From: Hallerella sp963597395
GTDB taxonomy: Bacteria; Fibrobacterota; Fibrobacteria; Fibrobacterales; Fibrobacteraceae
Direction of reading: 5' to 3'
DNA: 15,421 nt
Assembly: GCA_963597395.1 (NCBI GenBank)
Contig: CAVBPX010000058.1
Span: 1 to 15,421, forward strand
Position 1 is the stretch's first letter, and each line of letters starts with the position of its first letter. Below, one piece after another: positions 7,151-14,389 of this stretch. The position numbers were made by a program, and so were the translations under genes. The notes beneath the pieces were generated by a model. It saw nothing but the letters and a program-made list of their open reading frames with translations, had not been told where the DNA came from and ran no database searches.

Positions 7151-8671
7151 TTACCGGACGCTTCTTTTGTAGCGATACATGCCTTCCGGATATTTTTCGC
7201 GGAGAACGCGAAGCGATTCGCTTTCGCTCTTGTTCCTGAAAACGGCCGTTCCTATCCTTTTTCCGTTGATGTCGTAGATGGAATAGGAGGAGGTTCCGTT
7301 CTTTTCGAAGCGGACGTTCGAAATTTTTTCCGTTCCCTCGGCCGTAAATTCAATCCAGTCCACATTAAAGTAGGGGCTTTTGACAAGGAGCTTCAACAGA
7401 TGTTCCCCTTGCGAAAGCGCGGAGGTTTTTCCGGTGACGGTCGTAAACGTGCTGTAGCTTCCCGTGTTCGGAACGCTGACCGAGGCGATTTCCGAACCGT
7501 CCAGTTCGAGCGAAAAGGCGCTTCCGTCAGATCCGGATGCGACGTTTGCCGTGAAGTTGTATGCGCCCGCGTTTTTGACATCGACGGAAAAGAGAATCCA
7601 TTCGTCCGCTTGCGTCCAACCGTAAAAGTAGGCGCTTCCGGCCGTATCGACGCCCGCATTGTCTTCGCGGTAGAGGTTTGCGGGGGCGTCGTCCGTGTTC
7701 TTGTCGTAATAGGCGACGTTCTGTCCGCCGAGGTCGTAGTTTTCGGCCTCGAGTTTTCCCGGAATCGAAATTCTTCCGTTATAGGGCGTGCTCGAAGCTT
7801 TGACGTCGGACGATTCTCCGCCGGATTCTCCGGAAGATTCTCCGCCCGAGGTTTCGGTCGTCTTGAGAAGGGAAAGCATCGTTTCGGCGTAGCGCTTTCC
7901 GAGCAGCTGGTAGCCCGCATTGTCGAAGTGCAGGTTGTCGCTTCCGCCGCTGCAGTCCTTGGAACTTACCACGTGTGCCGTCGGAATCTTGTTCGGCAGC
8001 GCGTCGATTTGCGAATTGGCGCTTGCGCACTGGCCACCCTGGAGAACTTCTCCCACAATGAGGGGAACGCTGTCCGCAGAGAGTTTGAGATCGGACAGCA
8101 TGTCCTCATAGACTTTTTTGACCGTTGTCGCCCACGTGTCGCTGTAGGCGTCCGTTTCGCCCTGGTGCATCAGGATGCCCTTGATGACGCCGACCTTTTG
8201 TGCCTCGGTGGCGAGGTCGATGATGCGTCCGTAGGGGTTGCTTCCATAATCGGCCGCCTTGTTCTGCAGCCAGGATTCGGTTGTCGAAAGGTAGCTCGAG
8301 TATTGGGCCTTGTCAAAAAGCTTGATGCTCGACCCCGCGACGGCGACGGGAATGACTCCGACCTTTACGTTAGGGAGCTTTTCGACCATGGTCTTTCCGA
8401 AGTAGTCCGCGGGAGAAAGTCCCGTGTAGCAGTGGAAAAGTGGCGGCACGGCGACGCTCCATTCCCCGAGCGTCCTTCCCATGTTGGAACATGTCATGGA
8501 AGCAAGTACGACGAAACGGTCGTTTTTTACTTTGTTTTCCTCGATGACGTCCGCCTGGCCTTCCATATTGGACTGACCGAATGCGATGTAGATGTGGAAG
8601 TTCGGATCGGGCGCCGCAAGGGCTCCGGTGCAAAGGGCCGCCGTCAGGCACAGGGTCAGAATTTTTTTCAC
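7151..8671 (-). CDS. Secreted CE6-type acetyl esterase with CBM6-like module and basic C-terminal domain
   Basis: A 506-residue exported enzyme. Residues 1-20 are a signal peptide (basic start, hydrophobic core, ALAA end). Residues 25-265 form an SGNH-type esterase of the sialate O-acetylesterase/CE6 acetylxylan esterase kind: nucleophile serine in GQSNMEG (Ser34), HQGETD at 169-174, and the catalytic Asp/His pair in SDNLHF (Asp245, His248). A Gly/Ser/Glu linker at about 267-285 leads to a CBM6-like beta-sandwich (about 293-430, beginning PGKLEAENYD, with WTQADEWILFSVDV), which typically binds xylan or other beta-glycans. The last 65 residues contain YDINGKRIG and end KRSVR, resembling the basic or sorting domains on secreted Fibrobacter enzymes. 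The GTG start at 8671 is fixed by GAGGAA six bases upstream and by the signal peptide; a longer frame to 8707 is less likely. The likely role is removing acetyl groups from hemicellulose outside the cell. Confidence 0.9.
   Translation of the reverse strand: MKKILTLCLTAALCTGALAAPDPNFHIYIAFGQSNMEGQADVIEENKVKNDRFVVLASMTCSNMGRTLGEWSVAVPPLFHCYTGLSPADYFGKTMVEKLPNVKVGVIPVAVAGSSIKLFDKAQYSSYLSTTESWLQNKAADYGSNPYGRIIDLATEAQKVGVIKGILMHQGETDAYSDTWATTVKKVYEDMLSDLKLSADSVPLIVGEVLQGGQCASANSQIDALPNKIPTAHVVSSKDCSGGSDNLHFDNAGYQLLGKRYAETMLSLLKTTETSGGESSGESGGESSDVKASSTPYNGRISIPGKLEAENYDLGGQNVAYYDKNTDDAPANLYREDNAGVDTAGSAYFYGWTQADEWILFSVDVKNAGAYNFTANVASGSDGSAFSLELDGSEIASVSVPNTGSYSTFTTVTGKTSALSQGEHLLKLLVKSPYFNVDWIEFTAEGTEKISNVRFEKNGTSSYSIYDINGKRIGTAVFRNKSESESLRVLREKYPEGMYRYKRSVR
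7812..7847. repeat. 12-base tandem repeat, three units, in the esterase linker
   Basis: Three head-to-tail units, GATTCTCCGCCG, GATTCTCCGGAA and GATTCTCCGCCC, share their first nine bases. On the coding (-) strand they encode the Gly/Ser/Glu linker between the esterase and carbohydrate-binding modules. Because the unit is a multiple of three, gain or loss of a unit would change linker length without breaking the frame. Confidence 0.85.
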
Positions 8672-8850
8672 GGAATGTTCCTCGCTTTTGTAAAGTTTTG
8701 CGCTCAAAAAATTTTGCGGACAGAATCCTTGAACGCTCTAAAAGGAAAAGTATTTTGGGAAAGTGTATTTGTTCCGTTCAATACGGAAGTTTTTGTTGTT
8801 AAAAATTAAACACCGCCATTTTGAAACGCTCCATTTTTTATATTGGGTGC
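8672..8850. promoter_or_regulatory. Divergent intergenic region between the esterase and TerC genes
   Basis: About 180 AT-rich bases separate two divergent genes and must hold both promoters. On the + strand TATATT at 8839-8844 is the best -10 candidate for the TerC gene. On the - strand no convincing -35/-10 pair stands out for the esterase. A small hairpin (TTCCGT at 8772-8777 pairing with ACGGAA at 8783-8788, then a T-rich run) lies in the middle. No manganese (yybP-ykoY) riboswitch pattern, sometimes found before TerC genes, was recognised. Confidence 0.4.
8839..8844 (+). promoter_or_regulatory. Possible -10 element (TATATT) of the TerC-family gene
   Basis: TATATT is followed by only six bases before the ATG at 8851, so a transcript starting at the usual distance would begin on the start codon. 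TTGAAA at 8821-8826 is only 12 bases upstream, too close for a normal -35 box. Confidence 0.4.
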
Positions 8851-9825
8851 ATGATATTATTCTGGATCGGATTTTTGGCGCTCGTCGCCCTGATGCTCAC
8901 GCTCGACCTTTGCGTTTTGAACAAAAAGGACCATGAAATAGGCGTTGCGGAAGCCCTCAAGTGGACCGGCGTCTGGATTTTCGTTGCCGTTCTCTTTGGC
9001 GGCTTCATCTTTTTTGCATACGATCATCATTGGTTGGGAATCGGCGTCCATGCGGGAGCCTCGCTTTCGGGCGCGGACGCCTTTATGGAATATCTCACGG
9101 GATATGTTCTGGAAAAGTCGCTTTCGCTCGACAATATTTTTGTGATGGCGGCGATCTTTGCCTACTTCGGGATTCCGCGGCTTTACCAGCATCGGGTACT
9201 TTTTTGGGGAATCCTCGGGGCGTTAATTCTTCGCGGCCTTTTCATTATCGGCGGGACGGCGCTCATTTCGCGCTTCCACTTTTTGATGTATTTCTTTGGC
9301 GCGTTCCTCATTTTTACCGCGCTCAAAATGCAGTTTTCGAAGTCCGACGAAAATGAGGACCCGTCCAAGAGCCTTGCGCTTCGGGCCGCCAAAAGAATTT
9401 TCCCGGTGACGGAAGAACGGCTCGGTCACGACTTTTTTTTGGTGAAGGACGGGAAGCGTTTTGCGACGCCGCTTTTCCTTGCGCTGATTGTCATCGAGAC
9501 TTCGGATGTCTTGTTTGCGGTCGATAGCATTCCGGCGGTTTTTGGCGTGACGCTCGACCCGTTCCTCGTTTTTACGTCGAACATCATGGCGATTCTCGGT
9601 TTGCGTTCGCTTTATTTTGCGCTTGCCGCTATGCTCGGCATGTTCCGCTTTTTGAAGAATGCGCTGGTGATTGTCCTCGCCTTTGTGGGCATCAAGATGC
9701 TCGCCGCGTCGGTGGTGGAGCTTCCCAGCTGGGTGAGCCTCGTTGTCGTCTTTGTGATGATAGGGCTCGGAATCCTTGCGAGCGTCCTTATTCCCGAAAA
9801 GAAAAAAGACGTTTCGAACGGCTGA
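8851..9825 (+). CDS. TerC-family integral membrane protein (Alx/TerC type)
   Basis: A 324-residue protein with about eight or nine hydrophobic segments. TerC family members are inner-membrane proteins linked to metal-ion (notably manganese) export, tellurite resistance or pH response. Conserved acidic motifs within membrane segments are present: TLDL near residues 17-20, SLDN at 92-95, and ETSDVLFAVDSIPA at 216-229, the family hallmark. A cytoplasmic loop (about 160-205) carries charged residues. The ATG at 8851 is preferred; the TTG at 8821 would add MKRSIFYIGC but lies upstream of the likely -10 box. There is no clear ribosome site. The radical SAM gene starts six bases after the stop, so the two probably share a transcript. 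The transported ion is not evident. Confidence 0.92.
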   Translation: MILFWIGFLALVALMLTLDLCVLNKKDHEIGVAEALKWTGVWIFVAVLFGGFIFFAYDHHWLGIGVHAGASLSGADAFMEYLTGYVLEKSLSLDNIFVMAAIFAYFGIPRLYQHRVLFWGILGALILRGLFIIGGTALISRFHFLMYFFGAFLIFTALKMQFSKSDENEDPSKSLALRAAKRIFPVTEERLGHDFFLVKDGKRFATPLFLALIVIETSDVLFAVDSIPAVFGVTLDPFLVFTSNIMAILGLRSLYFALAAMLGMFRFLKNALVIVLAFVGIKMLAASVVELPSWVSLVVVFVMIGLGILASVLIPEKKKDVSNG

Positions 9826-9831
9826 CCTTGA

Positions 9832-10713
9832 ATGCTTTACACGCCCTATAGGGAATTTCTCGCAAGGGAATTTCCGGAATTCAAGAAAGTTCGCAAGCTT
9901 CCGCTTTCGGGCGGAATGTCTTGTCCGAACCTCGACGGCAAGGCGGGAAACGGCGGGTGCGCCTATTGCAACAACAAGTCCTTCAGCCCGGTGTGGGACA
10001 AGGCGCGCGTCTCGGTACAGGACCAGCTCGATGAGTTTATTCCAAAACTTCGCAAAAAGTATCGGGATGCGGGAATCCTCGCCTATTTTCAGCCCTATAC
10101 CAACACATACGCTCCGGTCGAAAGGCTTCGGGAAGTCTATGAACCGGTCTTTGCGTCACAAGAGATTGCCGGTGTCGCTATAGGGACGCGGCCCGACTGT
10201 GTGGCGGACGACGTACTGGAACTTCTCGCCTACGAAAATTCCCGGAAAAAGGTGATTCTTGAGCTGGGACTGCAGACGGCAAATGACGGAACCTTGGAGC
10301 GGATCGGTCGCGGGCATACGGTTGAGGATTTTCGGGATGCCGTAAACAGGGCTCACGCCGCGGGTCTCGTCGTGACGACGCACGTGATTTTGGGGCTTCC
10401 CGGCGAGACGATGGAAGATTTTCTTTGGACGGCGCGGACCGTTCGCGACTTGAAAATTTCGGCCGTGAAAATTCATCCGCTGCACATTGTAAAAAATACG
10501 CGGCTTGCGGATTCGTTTGAAAAAAGGGAGTTTTCGCTGCTCGCGTTTGACGAATACTGTCGCGCGGTGGCGGCGTTTATTCGGACCGTAGGTCCGGACG
10601 TCGCTATCGAGCGGTTTAGCGGGGAAGCGCAGAACGAGACTCTCATTGCTCCCGACTGGTGTGGGGACAGAAACCGGATCGTTTCGCGGGTCGAGGAACT
10701 GCTCTCGGCCTAA
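9832..10713 (+). CDS. Radical SAM protein, TIGR01212/YhcC type
   Basis: A 293-residue enzyme of the radical SAM superfamily. The cysteines that bind the 4Fe-4S cluster are Cys31, Cys43 and Cys46, in the spaced CPNLDGKAGNGGCAYC arrangement typical of the TIGR01212 (E. coli YhcC-like) group rather than the standard CxxxCxxC. Further family marks are GTRPDC, the ELGLQTAND stretch, and VILGLPGET, a SAM-site strand. The reaction of this group is not established. The ATG at 9832 sits six bases after the TerC stop with no clear ribosome site, suggesting translational coupling. The stop codon (10711-10713) overlaps the stop of the convergent MATE gene. Confidence 0.93.
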   Translation: MLYTPYREFLAREFPEFKKVRKLPLSGGMSCPNLDGKAGNGGCAYCNNKSFSPVWDKARVSVQDQLDEFIPKLRKKYRDAGILAYFQPYTNTYAPVERLREVYEPVFASQEIAGVAIGTRPDCVADDVLELLAYENSRKKVILELGLQTANDGTLERIGRGHTVEDFRDAVNRAHAAGLVVTTHVILGLPGETMEDFLWTARTVRDLKISAVKIHPLHIVKNTRLADSFEKREFSLLAFDEYCRAVAAFIRTVGPDVAIERFSGEAQNETLIAPDWCGDRNRIVSRVEELLSA

Positions 10714-12041
10714 ATCACGGTCGCTTTTTTCCAGCGCCCGCTTTTGAGCCTGTAGAAGTTTGCACAGGAACGGTAGATTTCGTCGCATGCCATTCCGAGC
10801 CAGAGACCCACAAGCCCGAGGTCGAGTACAAAGGCGAGGAACAGCGCGGACCCGACGCCGAGCGTCCACATCATGAGGCTTCCGCAGATGGCGGGGAACT
10901 TGGAATCCCCGGCGGCGCGAAGCGAGGATGTGAGAACGACGTTTGCGGACTTGAACGGCTGGAGAAGAACGTCGCACCAGAGGCATGCGGAACCGAGTCT
11001 CAGAACTTCCGGATTTTCGGTGTAAAGCCGCAGAAGATGTTCTCCGAGAAGGGCAACGACGAGGGCGACGAGAAGCCCCGTAGAAGAGCTCGCGACAAGG
11101 GACTGGATTGTCCGGCGAAAGGCCTTTTGGTAGTCGTGCGCCCCGACGAGATGCGCTACGAGAATCTGGTTTCCGTTTCCGAGGCCCACTCCCAGAATGA
11201 CGGCGAACATGGCGAAATTCGCGCTAAAGACGCGGGCGGTGACGGCGAGCGTTCCGAGATGCACGACCATCGCGGTGATGAACACCTGGAACAGTTGAAA
11301 GCTCACGGGCTCCGCGGCGGCGGGAAGTCCGATGCGGATCCAGTCCCCGATGACGGCCCGCGAGCGCTTCAGGTCGAGAATGCGCGTCTTGTGGTGGAGC
11401 TTTAGCCGGAGAACGCACCAGAGAATGCCGCTCGAAAAGGCCCAGGAGAGCGCCGTTGCGAGGGCGACGCCTTCGACGTGCATCTTGGGAAGTCCAAAAA
11501 GTCCGTTTAGAAAAACAATGTTCAGGCCGATGTTGAGAGCGATGGTGAGGGAGTTTCCGATGAGGTTCCATATGGTGAGACCGTGCGTCGCGATGAGGGC
11601 TGTGAGGGTCGTTTGCAGCGCACGGAAAATGAATCCGAAGCAGACGACTTGCAAAAATTCGACACCGTAGGTCGCCGTATCGCCTGAAAGTCCGAGCGCG
11701 TGTACAATCCAGTTCGAGGACGGCAAGACGAGGAACGTCATCGATAGTCCGAGTAACAGACTCCCGACGATAACCATCGTGATGGTCGTCCGGGCGTGGC
11801 TGCCCGCATTTGCGCCGAGAAACTGCGAAGCGATGCTCGCACCGGCCTGCGAAAATGCCTGGATGGCCATAAAAATCGTGCCGAGAATGGGCATCAGCGC
11901 CCCGACGCCCGCCGCCGCGCTCTCGCTTGTGCGCGAAAGAAACCAGCTGTCCATCATCGGCTGAAAAACGCCGATTCCGAAGGTGATGATGAGCGGCCAT
12001 GAAAGGCTTAAAATTCCGCGATCCTTAACCGTATCGGTCAT
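10710..12041 (-). CDS. MATE-family multidrug/metabolite efflux protein
   Basis: A 443-residue protein with about 12 membrane helices in two related halves, the usual size and layout of MATE transporters, which export drugs or metabolites using a sodium or proton gradient. The N-terminal element WPLIITFGIGVFQPMMDSWF and GANAGSHAR fit the family; the second half opens with WIRIGLPAAAEPVSFQLFQ. AAAGGA six bases before the ATG at 12041 fixes the start. That ATG overlaps the TGA of the upstream DpnA-type methyltransferase (ATGA), so the exporter is translationally coupled to the restriction island. Its GC-rich composition matches the host genes, not the island. The substrate is unknown. Confidence 0.93.
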   Translation of the reverse strand: MTDTVKDRGILSLSWPLIITFGIGVFQPMMDSWFLSRTSESAAAGVGALMPILGTIFMAIQAFSQAGASIASQFLGANAGSHARTTITMVIVGSLLLGLSMTFLVLPSSNWIVHALGLSGDTATYGVEFLQVVCFGFIFRALQTTLTALIATHGLTIWNLIGNSLTIALNIGLNIVFLNGLFGLPKMHVEGVALATALSWAFSSGILWCVLRLKLHHKTRILDLKRSRAVIGDWIRIGLPAAAEPVSFQLFQVFITAMVVHLGTLAVTARVFSANFAMFAVILGVGLGNGNQILVAHLVGAHDYQKAFRRTIQSLVASSSTGLLVALVVALLGEHLLRLYTENPEVLRLGSACLWCDVLLQPFKSANVVLTSSLRAAGDSKFPAICGSLMMWTLGVGSALFLAFVLDLGLVGLWLGMACDEIYRSCANFYRLKSGRWKKATVI

Positions 12042-12865
12042 GGTGAATCCTTTGCGGGGGGCATTTTGCAAATTCGTTGCTTGTAATCCAAACGAATTTG
12101 TGGATCTTCTATTTCTTTTCGGCGTTTTATCGATAAGTCAAGAAATTCTTTATTTTGGTCAATGCCCCAAAAATTCCGATTTAAAAGATTTGCGGCAATG
12201 CCGGTTGTACTGGAACCTGTAAAAGGATCAAGAATCCAGTCATTTTCTTTTGTGGATGCCTGGATAATTCGAGCGAGTAGAGGCAAAGGTTTTTGTGTGG
12301 GGTGCTTTCCGCAGGATTTTTCCCAACGCCCGATGGCCGGCATTTGCCAGACATCTCGCATTTGGGAGCCTCCGTTAATTTGTTTCATCAATTCGTAGTT
12401 GAAATGGTGAGGAACCTTTTTGTTCTTGCGGGCCCAAAGAATAAATTCCGTGGAATGGGTGAAAAATTTACAACTTAAATTGGGTGGCGGATTTGTTTTG
12501 GCCCATGTAATGCAATTCAAAATTCTAAAGTTCAATTCGTTTAGCATTTGGGCGACGGAAAAGATGTTGTGATATGTGCCGGATATCCAGATTGTACCGT
12601 TTTCTTTTAACTTTTCACGGCAGAGTAAAATCCATTTCCGGTTGAATTCATTGTCTTTTTCAAATCCTTGTGATTTGTCCCAATCACCTTTGTTTACGCT
12701 CACTTGTTTTCCGGATTGGACAGAAATTCCGCCGTTTGAGAGAAAATACGGTGGATCCGCAAAAATCATGTCGAATTGAAAATCCAGTTCGGGAAGGACT
12801 TTGGTACAGTCTCCTTGGAAAAGGGTAAAATCATGAGAGGGAGATTTAAAGTACATTTTGTCCAT
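12038..12865 (-). CDS. dpnA: DpnA-type adenine-N6 DNA methyltransferase (GATC)
   Basis: A 275-residue beta-class methyltransferase: catalytic motif IV DPPY (residues 37-40) comes first, the target recognition region lies in the middle, then HPTQKP (188-193) and the SAM-binding motif DPFTGSSTTG (213-222). This order and the neighbours match DpnA of the DpnII system, which methylates GATC and, unusually, acts on single-stranded DNA, protecting incoming transforming DNA. The ATG at 12865 follows the TGA of the preceding gene by two bases; a TTG at 12871 and an ATG at 12856 are alternatives. The gene is AT-rich, like the rest of the island. The last dozen codons lie where composition turns GC-rich, and the stop overlaps the MATE start. 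GATC specificity is inferred from family and context. Confidence 0.92.
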   Translation of the reverse strand: MDKMYFKSPSHDFTLFQGDCTKVLPELDFQFDMIFADPPYFLSNGGISVQSGKQVSVNKGDWDKSQGFEKDNEFNRKWILLCREKLKENGTIWISGTYHNIFSVAQMLNELNFRILNCITWAKTNPPPNLSCKFFTHSTEFILWARKNKKVPHHFNYELMKQINGGSQMRDVWQMPAIGRWEKSCGKHPTQKPLPLLARIIQASTKENDWILDPFTGSSTTGIAANLLNRNFWGIDQNKEFLDLSIKRRKEIEDPQIRLDYKQRICKMPPAKDSP

Positions 12866-12867
12866 TA

Positions 12868-13446
12868 TCAATGACTTAATGGCATTGAAGCTTTTATTAC
12901 TCTCATATAGTCGGCTTTACCATTGATGTAGTCTTTCAATAAAAGCAAGAGGTCTCTAAACATGTATGCTTTATTATTTTGCTTCTCGCATAGTGAAAAC
13001 AATTCCAGTATCAACGCGATATAATCCATTGGCAAGGTGTGAAAAATATCTAAATTCCCATATTTTTCTCTAATGGATGATGGAGTTTGGGGCGTATAGG
13101 CGTTTCTTTCGAAAACCGATTTAAATGGATGGCAATGATCGTAAAAGTTTATATAATAATCGAGAATATCCTTAATTTCTTGAGGGTAATGGTGTGATTT
13201 TATCATTAGGTCAACAACCCAATAAGTGTGAATAGGAGGCTCGGGCTTTTCTGTTGATCCTTCTTTTAAAATTCTAACAACAAAATCTAATTCTGGATTA
13301 GAACCTCGGCTTCCCTGAAAAAGACCAACAATCATTCCATTTGAAAGGATGATCGTTTTAAATGCTTCTTGAAATGGTTTTAATTGGTACAATGAATCGT
13401 TATGGAAATATTTGGTATTATAGGTTCTTTTAAGATTTTGACTCAT
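12868..13446 (-). CDS. Unrecognised protein inside the DpnII-type operon
   Basis: A 192-residue protein that I cannot assign to a family. The ATG at 13446 is chosen because AAGGA lies eight bases before it; the longer frame from 13503 would add 19 mostly basic or polar residues and has no properly spaced ribosome site. The product looks soluble, with no signal peptide or membrane helix. It contains a striking stretch, FQGSRGSNPELDFVVRIL (residues 43-60), then HTYWVVDLMIK (73-83), and a helical C-terminal half with many Leu, Ile and Tyr. The stretch PELDFVV recalls strands of nuclease cores, but a matching catalytic lysine is not clear. No helix-turn-helix of the C-protein (restriction controller) kind is obvious. 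It lies 66 bases after the endonuclease stop and two bases before dpnA, so it is co-expressed with the restriction system and may modify or regulate it. Confidence 0.85.
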   Translation of the reverse strand: MSQNLKRTYNTKYFHNDSLYQLKPFQEAFKTIILSNGMIVGLFQGSRGSNPELDFVVRILKEGSTEKPEPPIHTYWVVDLMIKSHHYPQEIKDILDYYINFYDHCHPFKSVFERNAYTPQTPSSIREKYGNLDIFHTLPMDYIALILELFSLCEKQNNKAYMFRDLLLLLKDYINGKADYMRVIKASMPLSH

Positions 13447-13512
13447 TTGACGATTCCTTCGTTCTTTTGAATTTTTTTGTAATGATTTTGCGGTAAATTC
13501 CATACCTGGACT

Positions 13513-14373
13513 TTATCTGAATATTTTTTGCATTATTCCGTTTTTCAAATCATTGATGCAATAGAGGTGTTCCATCACATCAAAGGTCTCTTCCAAATTG
13601 TTTTTGGCGGATAGCCAGCCGAAGCCATCCGTAAACCAAACAAATTCAAAATTAGGTATTGTCTTGGCTTCGTTTGCGATGGTTTTATAGCTTCTTGCAG
13701 TTTCGTTCAGCTTGGATCCGCCGCTTCCATAAAAATTTGTTTCGATGGCATAAATGCTTAAATCTGTTTTAACGACAAAATCAAAGCGTTTTTCCATTTT
13801 TCCCCGGTTTGAAATTGCGGATAAATTAACATTCCATTTTTCGCTGATTTCGTGAATGTACATTTCCTTAAAATAATTCTTGTCCTTTACAAATCCGGCT
13901 TTTTGAATGTAACGCTCCACAAGATTTTCCATAAGATGTCCACCGCGATTTTTTCTGCCGTTTGAGTCCAACCCTGTCTCAACCCCTGTAACATAGTCGA
14001 TTAGATTGCTTACGAGGTGATTTTGCATCAAGTCAAAAAGCCCGGATTTCTCCATAAATTTTGAATAGAGGGAAACGTCATGTACGCGGTTTACGAATTC
14101 ATAGATAAACATTCCCTTCTCGTCATTTACGGCGATTTCATTGCTTCTGACGGCCAGGAGAATGGGAATGCATCTGATGACTTCGGGATATTTGTTTAGG
14201 AGTCTTTCAAAATCAGATCGGATGCTTTTTGAACCGATCAGGGAGTTCAAAATATTGAGTTCAATTTTAATGGATTCAACGTTGCCGTAGATTTTTTCAA
14301 AATCGGCGTAATAGGCGTATGTGGCTATGGACTCTTGAAAAGATTTAAGCCACTTGGTGAAGTCCCTTTCCAT
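13513..14373 (-). CDS. dpnB: DpnII/MboI-family type II restriction endonuclease (GATC)
   Basis: A 286-residue endonuclease close in length to DpnII. It should cut double-stranded DNA at unmethylated GATC. Long stretches match the family as I know it: LNSLIGSK (42-49), the VSNLIDYVTGVE block (121-132), SNGRKNRGG (137-145), and GSKLNETARSYK (219-230). KRFDFVV (195-201) and IETN (210-213) probably provide the catalytic acidic residues of a PD-(D/E)xK-like fold, with Asn in place of the usual Lys. GGAAAGAGAG before the ATG at 14373 is a good ribosome site. The gene begins 16 bases after dpnM, so methylation precedes restriction in the transcript. It appears intact. Confidence 0.94.
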   Translation of the reverse strand: MERDFTKWLKSFQESIATYAYYADFEKIYGNVESIKIELNILNSLIGSKSIRSDFERLLNKYPEVIRCIPILLAVRSNEIAVNDEKGMFIYEFVNRVHDVSLYSKFMEKSGLFDLMQNHLVSNLIDYVTGVETGLDSNGRKNRGGHLMENLVERYIQKAGFVKDKNYFKEMYIHEISEKWNVNLSAISNRGKMEKRFDFVVKTDLSIYAIETNFYGSGGSKLNETARSYKTIANEAKTIPNFEFVWFTDGFGWLSAKNNLEETFDVMEHLYCINDLKNGIMQKIFR

Positions 14374-14389
14374 ACTCTCTTTCCTTGTT

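Noticed and set aside
8772..8800. Small hairpin followed by a T-rich run before the TerC gene
   Set aside because: The stem is only 6 bp and no gene ends upstream on that strand. It could be part of a regulatory site, but the evidence is too thin to call a terminator or riboswitch.
7400..8809. 469-codon open frame on the + strand opposite the esterase gene
   Set aside because: It is antisense to a gene with a signal peptide, catalytic motifs and ribosome site. Its product is Arg/Val-rich without domains, as expected from a shadow frame in GC-rich DNA.
10156..11405. Long opposite-strand frames over the radical SAM and MATE genes
   Set aside because: Both are low-information Arg/Gly-rich frames overlapping well-supported genes.
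13447..13503. Longer start for the unknown restriction-operon protein at 13503
   Set aside because: No properly spaced ribosome site precedes it, whereas AAGGA lies eight bases before the ATG at 13446.
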